A stretch of 64,000 nucleotides of DNA from Dryomyza anilis (GCA_951804985.1 OX638132.1:87362696-87426695); one strand, 5' to 3'. Shown: positions 23,571 through 36,019, counted from the first letter of the stretch. A program made the numbers and translations. Notes: generated from the sequence alone by a model not told the origin.

Positions 23571-25792
23571 ATTCTGTGCAGACCAATCAATTCATATCAA
23601 TTTTTTTATTAACGCATTTGCAAGGCTCTAAGCGCCAATTGTTCCAATAAATACATCTCATAATTACATTATACCCTACTCTGATTGTAATTCAAATAAA
23701 CCAACAATAATTGCAATTCGATTAATAAAATATGCTAATCGCATTTATTACCCTGTGTCGCATTAAAATCCAATCTAATCAAACCACAAAATTAAAAAAT
23801 ACAAAAGCTGCATTCCACAAAGAATTCATAATGAGCGGCTAAATAATTAGATTTAAAATTTTTACAATATTACTACATGGCTGGGAAAAAAGAAGGCCAC
23901 ACAAAGCCCACGCAAATTTATGCAACCACGTCAGACTCATTCAGACTGTTAGGACTTGGAGTGATTGTGATACGCATCGCATGCCTACAGACTGAATGGA
24001 ATGAAAGCGTGCGCTAACGTCAGATTGAAACCCGACGAGATGAATGAACGTAATTTTTTACAACTTTCCGACCAGTCAGGGCGGCACGGCGCATTGAAAC
24101 GCACGTGCATGCGATTCATTGTAAATATGATAAAATGCTAAATTCGCTCTGTACAAGAACACATATCGGAGGTACAAATAAAGGTATACAAAAAAAGAAA
24201 TGTGCGTAATATGCTCTAGGCAAAATATCGATCGACAGTCTCTAGTCGAGGTCATGACAAGAGTATCCGTCTGACATGGCAGTGAATATTTTCGATGGTA
24301 AAGATAACAAAAATATGTCTGTAAAATAAGAAACCAGAGTAGCAAGAAACAAAAACCAGCATTTGCTGCAGAATAGCTGAAGAATGTGAGCAGGAAATTG
24401 GCAATATATATATGAGAAACATTTCGTGTTACAAGCCATTTGAGAAAGTAAACTGACAGCAGTGATAAAGAAGACAAACAGACAAAAAAAAAAAAACAAA
24501 ATCTAGTTTAGGGCATGCTGACCTAAGTGATGTGCCAAAGAAAACCAGTGGAAAAATCACAAAAATAACTGAAAAATTAAGGCTTAAAATAATGGAAGCG
24601 TATAAAGAAAGTAGAATTTAGTTTGTACACACAACCTCAATGTGGTTCTTAAGTAAGGGGTGGTTGAAGAAGGTTGGTTTGCTGTATGTATTATTGCGAT
24701 TCCCAGAGGGGGTCAGGGCTATTTATTGTACGTGCATTCAATGTAATCAAATGAAAAATTGTCGAATTTCTGCACGGTAAAGTACGAGAAAGATAAGCTA
24801 ATACGTGATTAGAGGCTATGCACTGAGCAGTGCTGCTGCTGTCTGCAGGGTGGTTTGGTAGTTCCAGTGAAAGTGCACAGATGATTTCTTTGAGCAGGCA
24901 TTGAATTTGGCTGTCAGTTGTCGTAGTTACTGCCAGCGGAAAATAAACACCCGAGAGACCGAACGAAGAATACTTTTTCAAACGATAAACGAAATGCGAC
25001 ACCTAATTAGATTAAGTTAATTTTGTCGTTTATTAACCATATATACAAAATGCATAGGATTTTTATTATGTGGTAAATGCATTGAATTGAATGCGATTTT
25101 AATGCGTTTTAAATTAAATTGTATACTTATGAATATAATATAAAAGAAGATTTTTTAATATGTGCTTTAATAATAACAGACTAAAAATGTTTTAAAAACA
25201 TTGTAAAAAAAAATATTGTATGCCTTAAAAAGTGTTTTATTATGTGAATTCATAATCTTTTGAATGTCATATCATTTTTTTAATAATCAAAAATCAAACA
25301 GTTTCTATAATGCATTAACCACAACAAGAATTGTGTTCAGACAAATTTCATGGATAGTTTTACATCTTTACCTCCGGTTTTCCGCTGGTTTTACAGTGTT
25401 AGTTTAAACCTAGATTAACCTTAGTTTAATTAAAAGTCTAATATATTTAAATGACGTTTAACTGTCAAACGAAGTTTAAACGATCAGCATAAGATGTTTA
25501 AATTCATTTCAAACGACGAATTAAAGTCACTGTTAAACAGAATTCTTAGATTACAACGTTTAACCTACAAATCAAATTAATCTACACTGCAAAACCGACC
25601 CTTACTGGTGCAGAAACTGCAACTAGCCCGACGAAGAAGAAATCTTGTCCATCCCTAAAGGTTTGAATACACGATAGAGAAATAAGCTAGAATTAGAGAA
25701 AAAATCTATTCTAAAGCACCCTACCGTGGAGCTTTATGTAGTGTTTACACAACTCTATGATTTTTTTTGCTCTATTTTGCTCTATCTCTACC
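23571..25792. other. Less AT-rich, apparently single-copy island
   Basis: From about 23,880 to 25,000 the sequence is not recognisably repetitive and is less AT-rich. It contains the longest frame outside tandem repeats: 133 codons on the - strand, 24,477-24,076. That frame is rich in F, L, Y and S, and shares its region with another open - strand frame, which is typical of chance. From 25,380 to 25,600 the words GTTTAAAC, GTTTAAC and CAAACGA recur. No known protein is recognised. Confidence 0.35.
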
Positions 25793-26532
25793 TACACAGA
25801 AAAAAATAATCGACGTAAGTACAGCAATCAAAATTGATTGTACACCATTCATTGGTCTAGCAATGACATTCATGCCATTTTCATGTATTGAGCAAACACA
25901 TTCGCTAAAAATGTTATTTGCGCCCAAAAATATACCAATAAATGATTTTGCTTAAGTAGCAAATTATTTAATTGGTATGGTCGCCGTTTTAAAAGTATTT
26001 TTGCATTTTCACAGTATTCTTATAATTCTTTTTTAGTTTATTAAAAAAGAATAATATAAATTCTTGTGAAAGTATATAACAAATATACTTTTCTGATGAT
26101 GAAGCATAATTAAATATGCAACTATTGCCATCATCATCATTTTCAACGACACCAATTGAGTATGATCAAACTCTATAACCGTTTCTTTTGACATGAACCA
26201 AATGTGAACTGATATGCGCGTCAACCGCCAACTATAAATTCCAATTCAAAGCGAATTTCATCTATTCCACTAAATACACCACGCACTGTAAGCGAGTACA
26301 CGAACACACACCACGCACTGCTACAGCTACCACTCACTGCTATAGCGACCACGCACTGCTACAACATCAACGCGGTATGCGAATACACATAGCTGTTGCC
26401 AGCAAATGCGATTGCTAATATGAAGAATGTGTACGCTAATACAATTAATAATTTAGTCGGCGCAGTTATAGCAATAATTTGATTGTGTAGATGTACGTTT
26501 TTGGCTATATTTACGATTTTTTTTTCTGTGTA
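25793..26532. mobile_element. 740-bp element with TACACAGAAAAAAA terminal inverted repeats
   Basis: The ends are TACACAGAAAAAAATAATCG and the complement of TACACAGAAAAAAAAATCGT, a nearly perfect inverted repeat of about 20 bp. The interior has short repeats of CCACGCACTGCTAYAGCGACC type at about 26,270-26,370. The last 130 bp match the arm of the MITE at 14,982-15,268 (TAGTCGGCGCAGTT). It has no transposase. The fragment at 12,035-12,345 belongs to the same family. Confidence 0.75.
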
Positions 26533-26579
26533 TTTTCTCTATCGTCTAAACTCGCCCTAATAGAATCGATTTATAATGT

Positions 26580-27800
26580 ATAGATGGACCCGTGTAGGAC
26601 TCGTGCAAAAATTTTGTGAATGCTAGGATATGAATTGATTTAGTTAATAAAAAGAACATTTTTAATATTTATTTTCGTTGGTCTAATTGAGTTTGTTAAT
26701 TTTCCTGGGTGTCTACGATTTATATATATTAAAAATTTTAAATAATTTCGTTAGTTTTGGTTTCATTAATAGTTTTGTTTTCATATTTAGTTTTGGTTTC
26801 ATATATAGTTTTGGTGAATAATGATGTGGTGTGATTTGGTTTCATATTTAGTTTTGGTTTTATATTTAGTTTATTTTGTTTATTTGGTTTTATACATAAT
26901 TTTGGTGAATTGTGATGTGGTGAGTTTTGATTTGTTGAGTTTGGTGTGGTGAATTTTCATCAGATAAGTAACATCAAAATTTAAAGTTTAGTTAAAATCG
27001 ATAATATTTGTGCTAAGATACAGCATTTTGAATATTTGGAATGTATTGGAGATGCCACTTTCCTTTGGCCAATCTGGTTAATTTATAGTTTAGGATACTC
27101 TTGGGTCCTTATGGTAAAGTAATGAAACTTTTCTAGAAAAATACGTTAATCGAGTTTGCAATGAATCTGAAACTCAAATCAGCATTCAAAATGGGTGTAA
27201 AATTGGGCGTGATCTTCATCTGGGTCTGTAGAATATATATTCTAAATCCTAACGAAACCTGTTCTGAAATTTCATATTTAGTTTTGGTGTGGTGAATTTT
27301 GATTTTATGAGTTTTGGTGTGGTAAGTTTGGTGTGGTGAGTTTAGTGTGGTGAGTTTGGTGTGGTGAGTTTGGTGTGGTGAGTTTGGTGTGGTGAGTTTG
27401 GTGTGGTGAGTTTGGTGTGGTGAGTTTGGTGTGGTGAATTTGATGTGGTGAATTTGGTGTGGTGAGTTTGATGTGGTGAATTTGGTGTGGTGAGTTTGTT
27501 GTGGTGAGATTAAGTAAGTGATTAACATCCAAATTTAAAGTTTGGTTGAAATCGATAACATTAGTGTTGAGATATTACGTATTGAATATTTGGGTTCTAT
27601 CGGAGGTGTCACTCCCCCTTCTCCAATCTGGTTTATTTATGGCTTAGAATACGGCTTGGACGTTATAGCAGAGTAATGCACATCTTCAGAAAACTATGTT
27701 CAGCAGATCTGAAATATGCACCAAAAATAAAAGTTAGCGTTAAAATGGGCATGGTCAACGATAACTACATAGTGACATTCTCCGGGGTCTGTAGTTATAC
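26580..27800 (-). mobile_element. Minisatellite-bearing interspersed element, diverged copy C with internal duplication
   Basis: It opens with GATGGACCCGTGTAGGACTC like copy B. It carries a degenerate TTTTGGTTTCATAT/GGTGTGGTGA segment, then a block of about 230 bp (TAACATCAAAATTTAAAGTT to CTAGAAAAATACGTT, about 26,967-27,150), then a 14-bp array (about 27,290-27,510). A second copy of the same block follows (TAACATCCAAATTTAAAGTT to AGAAAACTATGTT, about 27,521-27,703). The blocks align with the conserved 3' region of copies A and B (GGAGGTGCCAC...CTTTGTCC). It appears to be either an old element with an internal duplication or two nested copies. Confidence 0.55.
27290..27510. repeat. 14-bp minisatellite inside copy C
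   Basis: There are about 15 units of GTGTGGTGAGTTTG. The unit is one base shorter than the 15-bp unit in copies A and B. On the - strand it stays open as a TTPNSPHQTHH-type repeat, which is an artefact. Confidence 0.9.
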
Positions 27801-29262
27801 ATCTATTACAAATTTTAAAGAAATTCATTCACAACTGTTCGTTTTCATAGCGCACAATTTGAAAATAGTTTTTTCTGATTTTTGTTTCGGTTTTTTATAT
27901 GAAACGGATATTGGTTTCGGTGACGGATACAAATTGTACTTGAAAATTACACAATTTTTTTTTAATATTTTGCTATATTTTAGTAAATACTATATAGTCA
28001 AAGATATGCTACAAATAATTAGTTCGTAAATTAGTTTATTTTAGTCAATTGCATTATTGCCCAAGACATTTGCTTTACTCGTAGAAATCGCAAATTTAAA
28101 TGAAATATTTCAATAATCTAATCAATAATAATCCATAAATGTCAGTAAGACATACAAATTGCTGACTGGACCAAGTCATAAGAGTGAAATAATTTAATTA
28201 CCAAAATGTACGCATCTGTACACAAATTTGTGTCTATCAATTGATGATATATAGTCACTCAATGAATAAATCTGTCTGTCCGTCCACTGACTGATGCATG
28301 TTTCACTGTTAATCCGAATTGCAATAATAATAATAACACCAAGAACAACCGACTGACTGTCTGTCTGTCCATCTGACAAGGTATCAATTAAACAGTCACC
28401 ACCCAAATCTATACTGCCTACGCTTTTATTAACGTCCCACGTGTGCATTTGTGGTGATTGCATTTGAAATGTTGTAAATTAATGAAACGCAGTTGCAGCA
28501 TTCCATCCACCACTAATGTTTTAGCCGATGCCACCACCATCACCACCACTACCAATGATATCATCTACCTTTCGGCACCGTGGAGTATTTATATGCAACG
28601 CACGGAACAAGACATCAAAAATTTAATCACAAATCCATCCAATATGCCACACATAGCAGGTAGTACACCCATCTTCAAACACCCTATGCACAGCATTTAC
28701 TCAGAACCCGCCCTGCAACCTTCAACAGTATGGTCTGGGTGTTGACAGCGGTGCCGATTTAAATCCCGGAACGCACACACACAATGCATCTGTTACATTT
28801 GCATTGCATTTGGAGGGAATTTATGCGAATTTAGAACCTCAAAAACATCCCCGTCATTTGACACCTTTGACTGCCTAGGCAGCAGTTACCGTCATTTGTA
28901 ACCCTGCGAGACGCCGACCTGTATCGTGTAATTTTGCTGTAATGCGTTCGAAACGAATGATTCTCGAATATGCTAAATTCCACGAAATGCAATATATACT
29001 AATTTGGTGTGTCGGCATCAATTGCCATTCTATTACTATTCAATTCAATGTCAACGATGCACTTTATCGCATCTTTTTTTAGATATTTATTTAGGCACTC
29101 CTTTTGGCGTGTAATATTGGCTATAGACATTAATGAATCAATTAATTTTGTAACTTCAGCATTTAGTAATATTATTTTCAACAATTTACAGCGTAATTTA
29201 AAAATATTGTCAAACCATTAGTTATTGAATCAAAACTAATAAAAATACATTTCTAAGTTCAC
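27801..29262. other. Non-coding stretch with a less AT-rich island
   Basis: From about 28,440 to 28,930 the DNA is less AT-rich and not a recognised repeat. The + strand frame 28,458-28,745 (95 codons) contains a threonine run from ACC/ACT triplets and otherwise ordinary composition (DIIYLSAPWSIYMQRTEQDI). I do not recognise a family and see no convincing splice sites. It could be an exon of an unknown transcript, but the support is weak. Confidence 0.3.
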
Positions 29263-29443
29263 TCTGAAAATAGTTTTTTTGCTATTAAAATTAATCAATA
29301 GGATAAATTATTATTTAATTAGGTAAATACCATTAAATACTATAAAATTCTATGTTTATATAAAAATATTTATTTTTTGTGTACTATTGAATTAATAACT
29401 TTCCCATTAACCAATTTTAATAAGATTTTTTTGAGTGTACATT
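29263..29443. mobile_element. MITE of the ACCAATTTTAAT family (copy 2)
   Basis: It begins near CACTCTGAAAATAGTTTTTT and ends ACCAATTTTAATAAGATTTT plus TTTGAGTGTAC. The middle shares AATCAATAGGATAAATTATT and AATACCATTAAATACTA with the MITE at 8,480-8,691. The ends are less well preserved. Confidence 0.6.
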
Positions 29444-29742
29444 AATTAAAAACTCTACAATCAAATATTTCACCGTGATCGTTTTGAATTCGTTTCATAA
29501 TAGAAATCAGAAAAAACATTGCAAATTAATAGTATGTCCATAGAGAAACAATTATTTAAATTGATCAATAGGATGTATACTATTAGTTCAATAATGTTCA
29601 AACTGTTAATACAATGTGTTGTTGTACCATACATTTTAGAGTTTATAATTTTTTAATTGCAATGGCATGGCCTATAAATATTAATTGTTACGTATTATTA
29701 ATTTCATGGTATAATGAAATTACATTTTCTTAATAATTTATT

Positions 29743-29959
29743 CACCGAGAAAAAAATTCCCTCAAATCCCATTAAAATTGGTCAATAGGACAATTATTTA
29801 TTTAATAGTATACAATAAATAGTATACAATAAACTCAATAGCAATGTCATGGTATTTTCTAGTATTTAATGGTATTTTCCAATTAAAATAATAATTTATC
29901 CTATTGAATATTTTTAATAGTAAAAAACTATTATTTATATAGTATTTTTTTCTGGGTGT
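29743..29959. mobile_element. MITE of the ACCAATTTTAAT family (copy 3, inverted)
   Basis: The inverted ends are CACCGAGAAAAAAA and TTTTTTTCTGGGTG. Read on the opposite strand, the interior matches the copy at 8,480-8,691: AAAATTGGTCAATA, ATGGTATTTTC, AATAATTTATCCTATTGA, AATAGTAAAAAACTATTATT. It contains an internal duplication of AATAGTATACAATAAA. Confidence 0.7.
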
Positions 29960-30339
29960 TAAAACATAAATTAATTTTGGTTATTTTATTGTAATTATAT
30001 ATTTTTGTTATATTTCGAAATTGAAATTGAAGAAATCACACACATATAAAAAGACACTTCTCGTTGCAAAAGGTTATGACACATTAAATGTTCGCTTTAA
30101 TTTTCAATAATTAATTCTTGTAAATTGAATCTGCGTTTTTGAGTCATTTGCTTTATAAAAATTTGATGAATTATTTATTTTCTGTAATAAATAAAATAAA
30201 AAAAAATTAAATGTTATGAATTTACATTAAATACATTGAGTTCCTACCAAAAAGGTATTTAATAATGTGGATTATCACACATTTTGTGTAAACTCGCAGA
30301 ATTTCGTGTAAACTCTCAGAATGACACACAAAGCAAACA

Positions 30340-31490
30340 TGTCTCTATTTGTATTTACGTTTTTATGTGTCACATAGTGAGACGTTTAATATTATAGGAG
30401 AAAAACCATTAAAAAAATAGTATTTATACCATTATATTCAATAATATTGAAAGTATTAAATTATAGGTACTGAATTTTCAAATACTATCAAATTCATTTC
30501 AAAACTTTTGAATCAATATTAAAAAAGATTAATACATGCACCATAAAATCTATGGTAGTTCCATTACGTACTTAATGGGACATTTACTTCTTGTGCAATG
30601 TTTTTGCGTGTCGCACAGTGAGTTTTGTATTATAATGGGAGAAAAAACATTAAAACAATAGTATTTATACCATTATATTCAATAATATTGAAAGTATTAA
30701 ATTATAGGTACTGAATTATTTAAATACTATCAAATTCATTACAAAACTTTTGAATCAATATTAAAAACGGTTAATACATGAACCAAAAAATCAATGAGTC
30801 ACACGTTGATTATTATAGGACAAAAAACATTAAAACAATAGTATTCATACCATTATATTTAATAATATTGAAATTCTTCAATTATATGTACTGAATTATC
30901 AAATACTATCAAATTCATACCATCAATTCATTGAATCAATAAGAAAGAAATTATTAATAATAAACCATAATTCAACGGTCGTTCCATTAAATATTTAATG
31001 GGACATTTTCTTCTTGTGTAAAGTTTTTCGGTGTCACACAATGAGACGTTTATTATAATAGGAGACAAAACATTAAAACAATAGTATGTACACCATTATA
31101 TTCAATAATATTGAAATTATTAAATTATTGATACTGAATTTTTAAAATATTATCAAATTTATTGATAAACTTTTGAATTAATATAAAAAAATAATTATAC
31201 ATGAACCATAAAATCAATGGTCGTTCCATTAAGTATTTAATGGGACATTTTCTTCTTGTGTAAAGTTTTTCGGTGTCTCACAATGAGACGTTTATTATAA
31301 TAGGAGACAAAACATTAAAACAATAGTATTTATACCATTATACTCAATAATATTGAAATTATTAAGAAATTGATACTGAATTTTTTAAATATTATCAAAT
31401 TTACTGGAAAACTTTTGAACTAATATAAAAAAAAATGAATTATTCAAGAACCATAAAATCAATGGGACTTTTTCTTCTGATATATTATAG
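30340..31490. repeat. Tandem satellite of about 240 bp, five units
   Basis: A landmark GTGTCACACAATGAGACGTT-like word recurs near 30,367, 30,607, 30,795, 31,030 and 31,271, giving steps of about 240, 188, 235 and 241 bases. Each unit also carries ACATTAAAACAATAGTAT, ACCATTATATTCAATAATAT, a TACTGAATTTTTAAA block, AAACTTTTGAAT, and CCATAAAATCAATGG. The third unit is shortened. The last two are the most alike, as expected from recent unequal exchange. No coding capacity is present. Confidence 0.8.
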
Positions 31491-33479
31491 CAACTTTTAA
31501 TAAAAGTATGTTAAATGCTAGAAAATTCTTTAAATTTAAAAACTAAATACAATTTTTTAAATTTCAATCAAATTCTTATCTACAAACTGACTGCCTTCAT
31601 GTTTGCCAACAAGAAAACCTGAGTTTTTCTTTACACATTCATTTAATTTCGTGTTATGTTGCTGCATTTTTTGTGATCTGCACAAACTGTCAACTACTCC
31701 TCAAAGTTTCAGAGTAACAAAAAACTCAAACATTTGTTTACCGCAGCACTTTTCCGACGGCCTATGCCACTTGGTCCAGTGCAATATTTGTCTGCCATCA
31801 ACACACATTGTTCGTGCGACATGCTGTTACCACGTTCATCATCATCATCGTGCAATATGTGCTGCACTTTTTCACAGTCCATAGGTAATTTGTTGGCCAT
31901 GACTGTCAGTGGGATTTGTTTACGTTTTTGTGCTGCTGCTACTGCCAACGAGACTTTTTGTGTACTCAAAAGATAGTGTGTCTGTCTGTCTATCTATCTG
32001 CCTGTCAATATCTCGACTTCCGAATTGTTGACTGTGCTGTACTACAAAACAAAGATGAACAAAAAAAATCTATATTGTTAAGGTATTGATGATGTGCAAC
32101 ATTTTTTACGCTCTTTTTCAAGTCATTCTTCATTTTCCTAAAATAGCATAGTAACGAATTCCTTCTGATTCAGTTTGATGCGTGTGTCGCCGGTTCGGTG
32201 GTTCGTTGGTTGGTTGGTTGGACCGACCGAGCGACCCTATTGTCTGGTCATGTCTGAGCTATGACATGGCAGACAATGAGCCAAAAGGCGTACAGCAAAT
32301 AATAGAGTTAAGAAATTGTCACAACTTGTCAAAACAGTTGGCAATTTGGTAGCAGTGGCGAGACGAGATATTCGAGCACAACTCCGGTATTTTGTATGGT
32401 TACTGGTGCTGTTTGCTCAACGTATTTGGAAAGAATTCAAAAGGCTTTTCTCGTCTTCCTAATTACAGTGACAATGAATAATTACTTGTGCAAAGAAACG
32501 TCGCGTCGTCAGCAATGGAAAGGGTTCTACTTTTAGTACTGACAACTGACACCAAGGCGTTGTATATTGACGGAGTACGAAGAGGGAGATGTATAATATA
32601 GAAAATCCAAATGCCAGTTGGACAGACTGTGTGATAAAGTCGAATAATGAAGTAAGCAAAATTTGTGCATAATTCCATTGGACTTACGTTAACAAATTGA
32701 CTATTCATAATGCTTGAACATCTGCCGAAGGGGTTGCCTGCTTCTTTATTTTTTCAGAAAGAGTTTTTATTATCTCCCAGATGAATTAAAATAATGGTTA
32801 TTTGCTAAATTCTATTGTATTGTTTGGTAGCGATAACAAAATGAATTTAATTGATGGTACGACAGCATGACTAATAGTTGTGCAGGTCTCGAATAAACAG
32901 CATAGTCTTTATTTTCATTTTGAGACTATTTTCAAAAATGTTTAATATTAAAAACAGTAAAAACAATAATGGTAATAATATAATTGAACCTTTTTTATTA
33001 CTCTTAACTTTTTAACGAAAATTAATATCGAAATTTGAAGCCCTTTTTAGACAATTTTTAGAATCCCGGAATTACTATCACTAACACAACTAGTTTTTCA
33101 AAAACTTTTCACGCAAATTTTCTTCTAATTATTAAGACTAATTTTAATATACCAATAAATGCTTAAATGCCTATATGCTTTACAGATATTTTAATCTGAA
33201 CTTGAACATTTTTAAATTTTGAGCCTATTTTTGAATTAATTTTTTAGCTATTAGGATCTAATGTTGAACAAGAAAATCATTTATGGTTATCTAGAGCATA
33301 GTTCAAATTAACAAGCAAAATTGCTAACTTTTTTCCAGCTCATCTTCATTTTCAAAAATATGCATTATTAAATAAATGCTAAAATTTTTAAAAGTCACAA
33401 TAAAAAAAAACAGTTGGGAAGGTTAGATCACATGGGAAATTTTAAAATAGGTGTAATTATGATAGTTAGGATTATCAAA
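31491..33479. other. Less AT-rich, apparently single-copy island, then AT-rich DNA
   Basis: From about 31,600 to 32,760 the sequence is not a recognised repeat. Three frames are open together at 31,603-31,976 (two on +, one on -), so codon choice cannot single out a gene. The - strand frame 31,969-31,709 has the least biased composition (KLPMDCEKVQHILHDDDDER). A TGTCTGTC/TATCTATC microsatellite lies at about 31,978-32,005, and GGTTGGTTGGTTGG at about 32,204-32,221. Beyond 32,760 the stretch is AT-rich with nothing visible. Confidence 0.35.
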
Positions 33480-33489
33480 ATTATAGTCG

Positions 33490-34146
33490 GTCTAAGCCGA
33501 CTATAAATACCCTACACATATGTGTGGTTACCATTCAAAGTGATATATAGGTCACCAGGGTATACGAATCCTGAAAATAACTACAAACATTCAATCGCTG
33601 AAGAATTTCCATTCATTTGATACCCATATTTACAAATGGGTAGGTGTACCGAATTTCGATTTTTTTTTTTGTGAACCACAAGTCTTTTCGCCGTAAAACA
33701 TTATTATCATGTATTTGAGCATGATGTCAATATATATTTGACCAAAAAAGTTTACCTAAGCACGTATACATAAAAATTGATCTTTATATGTACATTTTAT
33801 ATGAGGTATTTGAACATAAGTGGTCGGATCATAGGTCACAATGGACCGATTTTTCGCACATACAGCGTAGGTATATTAGTAATCTAAGTTATAAGTTTCA
33901 TTTATCTAGCTCTTCAATTTTAAAAGTCTTAGGGATTTCAACAGACAGACAGACAGACAGACAGACGGACAGACAGACGGACAGACAGACAGACGGACAG
34001 ACGGACATCGCTAAATCGACTCAGGAGGTCATGCTGATCAAGAATATATATACTTTTCCATACCGGAGATGCTTCCTTCTGGGTGTTACAAACGGCGTAC
34101 CAAACTGAATATACCCTTTCACTCTTAGTGTAGGGTATAAAAATAG
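33490..34146 (+). mobile_element. mini-me / DINE-1-type (Helentron-associated) element
   Basis: Subterminal inverted repeats ATACCCTACAC (33,507-33,517) and GTGTAGGGTAT (34,128-34,138) bound the element. Inside are a (GACA/GACG)n microsatellite (about 33,941-34,008, the GTCY repeat on the other strand), a short core (CATCGCTAAATCGACTCAGG, TGCTGATCAAGAATATATAT) and a TA run. Then come CGGAGATGCTTCCTTCTGGG and a 3' stem-loop (ATACCC...CACT...AGTG..GGGTAT at 34,111-34,138). GTCY microsatellite, core and TA run is the published layout of dipteran mini-me elements, and the stem-loop with subterminal repeats fits Helentron-associated elements. It encodes no protein. Confidence 0.8.
33941..34008. 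repeat. GACA/GACG tetranucleotide microsatellite
   Basis: About 16 GACA or GACG tetramers lie in the mini-me element. The mixed A/G at the last position corresponds to GTCY on the other strand. Confidence 0.9.
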
Positions 34147-34439
34147 CCGTCTTTAGCAGATTTGTTTCTCATATTTAGCAAAAAGCTAAATATGCAATAA
34201 GAATAAGCATATTTTGAATATACAGAAATTATATTTTCATATTACATGGAGAAGTTGAAAATTTATAACCCGGGATAAAATTTGTAATTTTTCATGAATA
34301 TTTCCAGCATATTTTTACAAACATAAATATAAATGGAAGTTTATCGAACGTATGGCATAATATAATATTTGGTGCTCATTCTAAGGCAGATTTCCGGCAT
34401 ATTTTCGGCATATTTTGGCAACTTCGCCTTTGTTTGCAT

Positions 34440-35960
34440 GAAATACTTCGAACAACCCGAGACAAAATTGTTTGTATTTTTCAGGAATATTTCAAATAAA
34501 TGGAATATTTTTCAAAGTTGTAAAATTTGAATGGCAGATTTACGGTTTATTTTGAGAATGAGCAGAAAACAGAAAGCTTGTAATACAACTCCTCCTTTGT
34601 CTGTTTAAATCTGGTTGGTAGAACCCGAGACAAAATGTTTGGCATTTATTCTGGCATTTTTCTAAATTATGTCACACGGATAAATGGAAAATTTTAGGAA
34701 GCATATAGGTTGTAAAATTTTGTGCTATTTTAAATCCAGATTTACGACATAAAGTGTTTTTCAACAGGGACGCTACAAAAGTAGAGCGACAGGGACAGCA
34801 AACGACGCCATATTTCTTGCCGCTCTTTTGACATTTCTCTTCTGTAAGGTTTGCCATTTCATGATAGAAAGATACACGAATTTGAAATTCGGTAGTAAAT
34901 TTTAATAATTTCAACTCATTGTTGGCTCGTATATATTTCCATCATGAAATGGCAAACCTTACTGAAGAGAAATGTCAAAAGAGCTTCAAGAAATATGGCG
35001 TCGTTTGCTGTCCTTGTCGCTCTACTTTTGTAGCGTCCCTGTTGAAAAACCCTTGAAAAAAACTTTTGTAGCGCTCTTATTGGAAAACCCTTTATTTTGG
35101 AAATGAGCAGAAAACAGACAGCTTGTGATACAAACTCCTTCTTTGTCTGTTTAAATCTGTTTGGGGAAACCCGAGACAAAATGTTTGGCATTTTTCAGAA
35201 ATATTTCGGACATAATTCCGGCAAACACACGGATAATTGGAATGTTTTAGGAAGTGTATAGCAGGATGAGAAATTTTATTGGCAGATTCACGGCATGTTT
35301 TGGGTACAGGCAGAAAATAGACAGCCTGTGATACAAACTCAGCATTTGTCTGTTTGAAATATGTCGAAAAAATGTTTCTAAACTTCCTCGATAATGCCAA
35401 AAATTTTGTCTGGGGAACCCAAGACAAAATTTCTGCTATTTTTAGCAATATTGCGGGCATAATTCCGGCAAACACACAGATAAATGGAATATTTTGAGAA
35501 ATATATAGCAGGTTGTTCAATTTTATGGTAATTTAATATCAGATTCACGACATATTTTGAAAACGGGCAGAAAATAGGCTGCTTTTCATACATACTCTGC
35601 CTGTGTCTGTTTGTAATGTTATATCTTTTTGAATTGCCCTAACCTCTCCCTAAATTTTGTCTTGGGAACGTTCTATACCGAGACAAAATATCTGGAATTT
35701 TTCAGGAATATTTCGGGCATATTCCGGCAAACACACATTTAATTGTATTAGTTTGGGAAGTGTACAACAGATTGTTAAAATTTATGAAATTTTATTATCA
35801 TATTCTCGTCATATTTGGGAACTTGCAGAAAATTTGAACCTTTTGATAAACACTATGCCTTGTTTATAATATTTCAAAAATATATTTCTGAACTTTGAAC
35901 GTTCTATACTGCTTTGACCCTGCCAAAAACTTTGACTGGGAAACTAATAAATTTTCGAAA
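34440..35960. repeat. Complex tandem array, units of about 170-270 bp
   Basis: The landmark CCCGAGACAAAAT (or a close variant) recurs at about 34,461, 34,629, 35,175, 35,423 and 35,692. Each unit goes on with TTTTTCAGGAATATTTC, GGCATAATTCCGGCAAACAC, TAAATGGAATATTTT, a TTGTAAAATTT/TTATGG block, GGCAGATTCACGGCAT, GGCAGAAAATAGACAGC and CTTTGTCTGTTT. Units are diverged and of unequal length, so the array is old. It is interrupted by the fold-back element at 34,750-35,093. The same satellite reappears at 63,727-64,000. Confidence 0.75.
34750..35093. mobile_element. Complete fold-back element inserted in a tandem array
   Basis: Arms of about 120 bp (34,755-34,873 and 34,929-35,052) are inverted copies: TTTTTCAACAGGGACGCTAC against GTAGCGTCCCTGTTGAAAAA, and GGTTTGCCATTTCATGAT against ATCATGAAATGGCAAACC. 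A spacer of about 55 bp separates them. The right end has an extra CTTTTGTAGCGCTCTTATTG stretch. Comparison with uninterrupted array units (CGACATATTTTGAAAA at 35,559) suggests insertion at a TA, which appears on both sides. No protein is encoded. The partial copy at 1-163 is nearly identical to the right arm. Confidence 0.75.
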
Positions 35961-36019
35961 TGATTTAGACTTACTTCCACTGATACTCCCCTTCTTTTTT
36001 TTTATTTATATTACTTGAA

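Noticed and set aside
24076..24477. 133-codon - strand frame, the longest outside tandem repeats
   Set aside because: Rich in F, L, Y and S, overlapped by another open - strand frame, no family likeness and no splice signals. Best explained as chance in T-rich DNA.
33788..34108. 106-codon + strand frame containing a TDRQ repeat
   Set aside because: It reads through the GACA/GACG microsatellite and core of the mini-me element.
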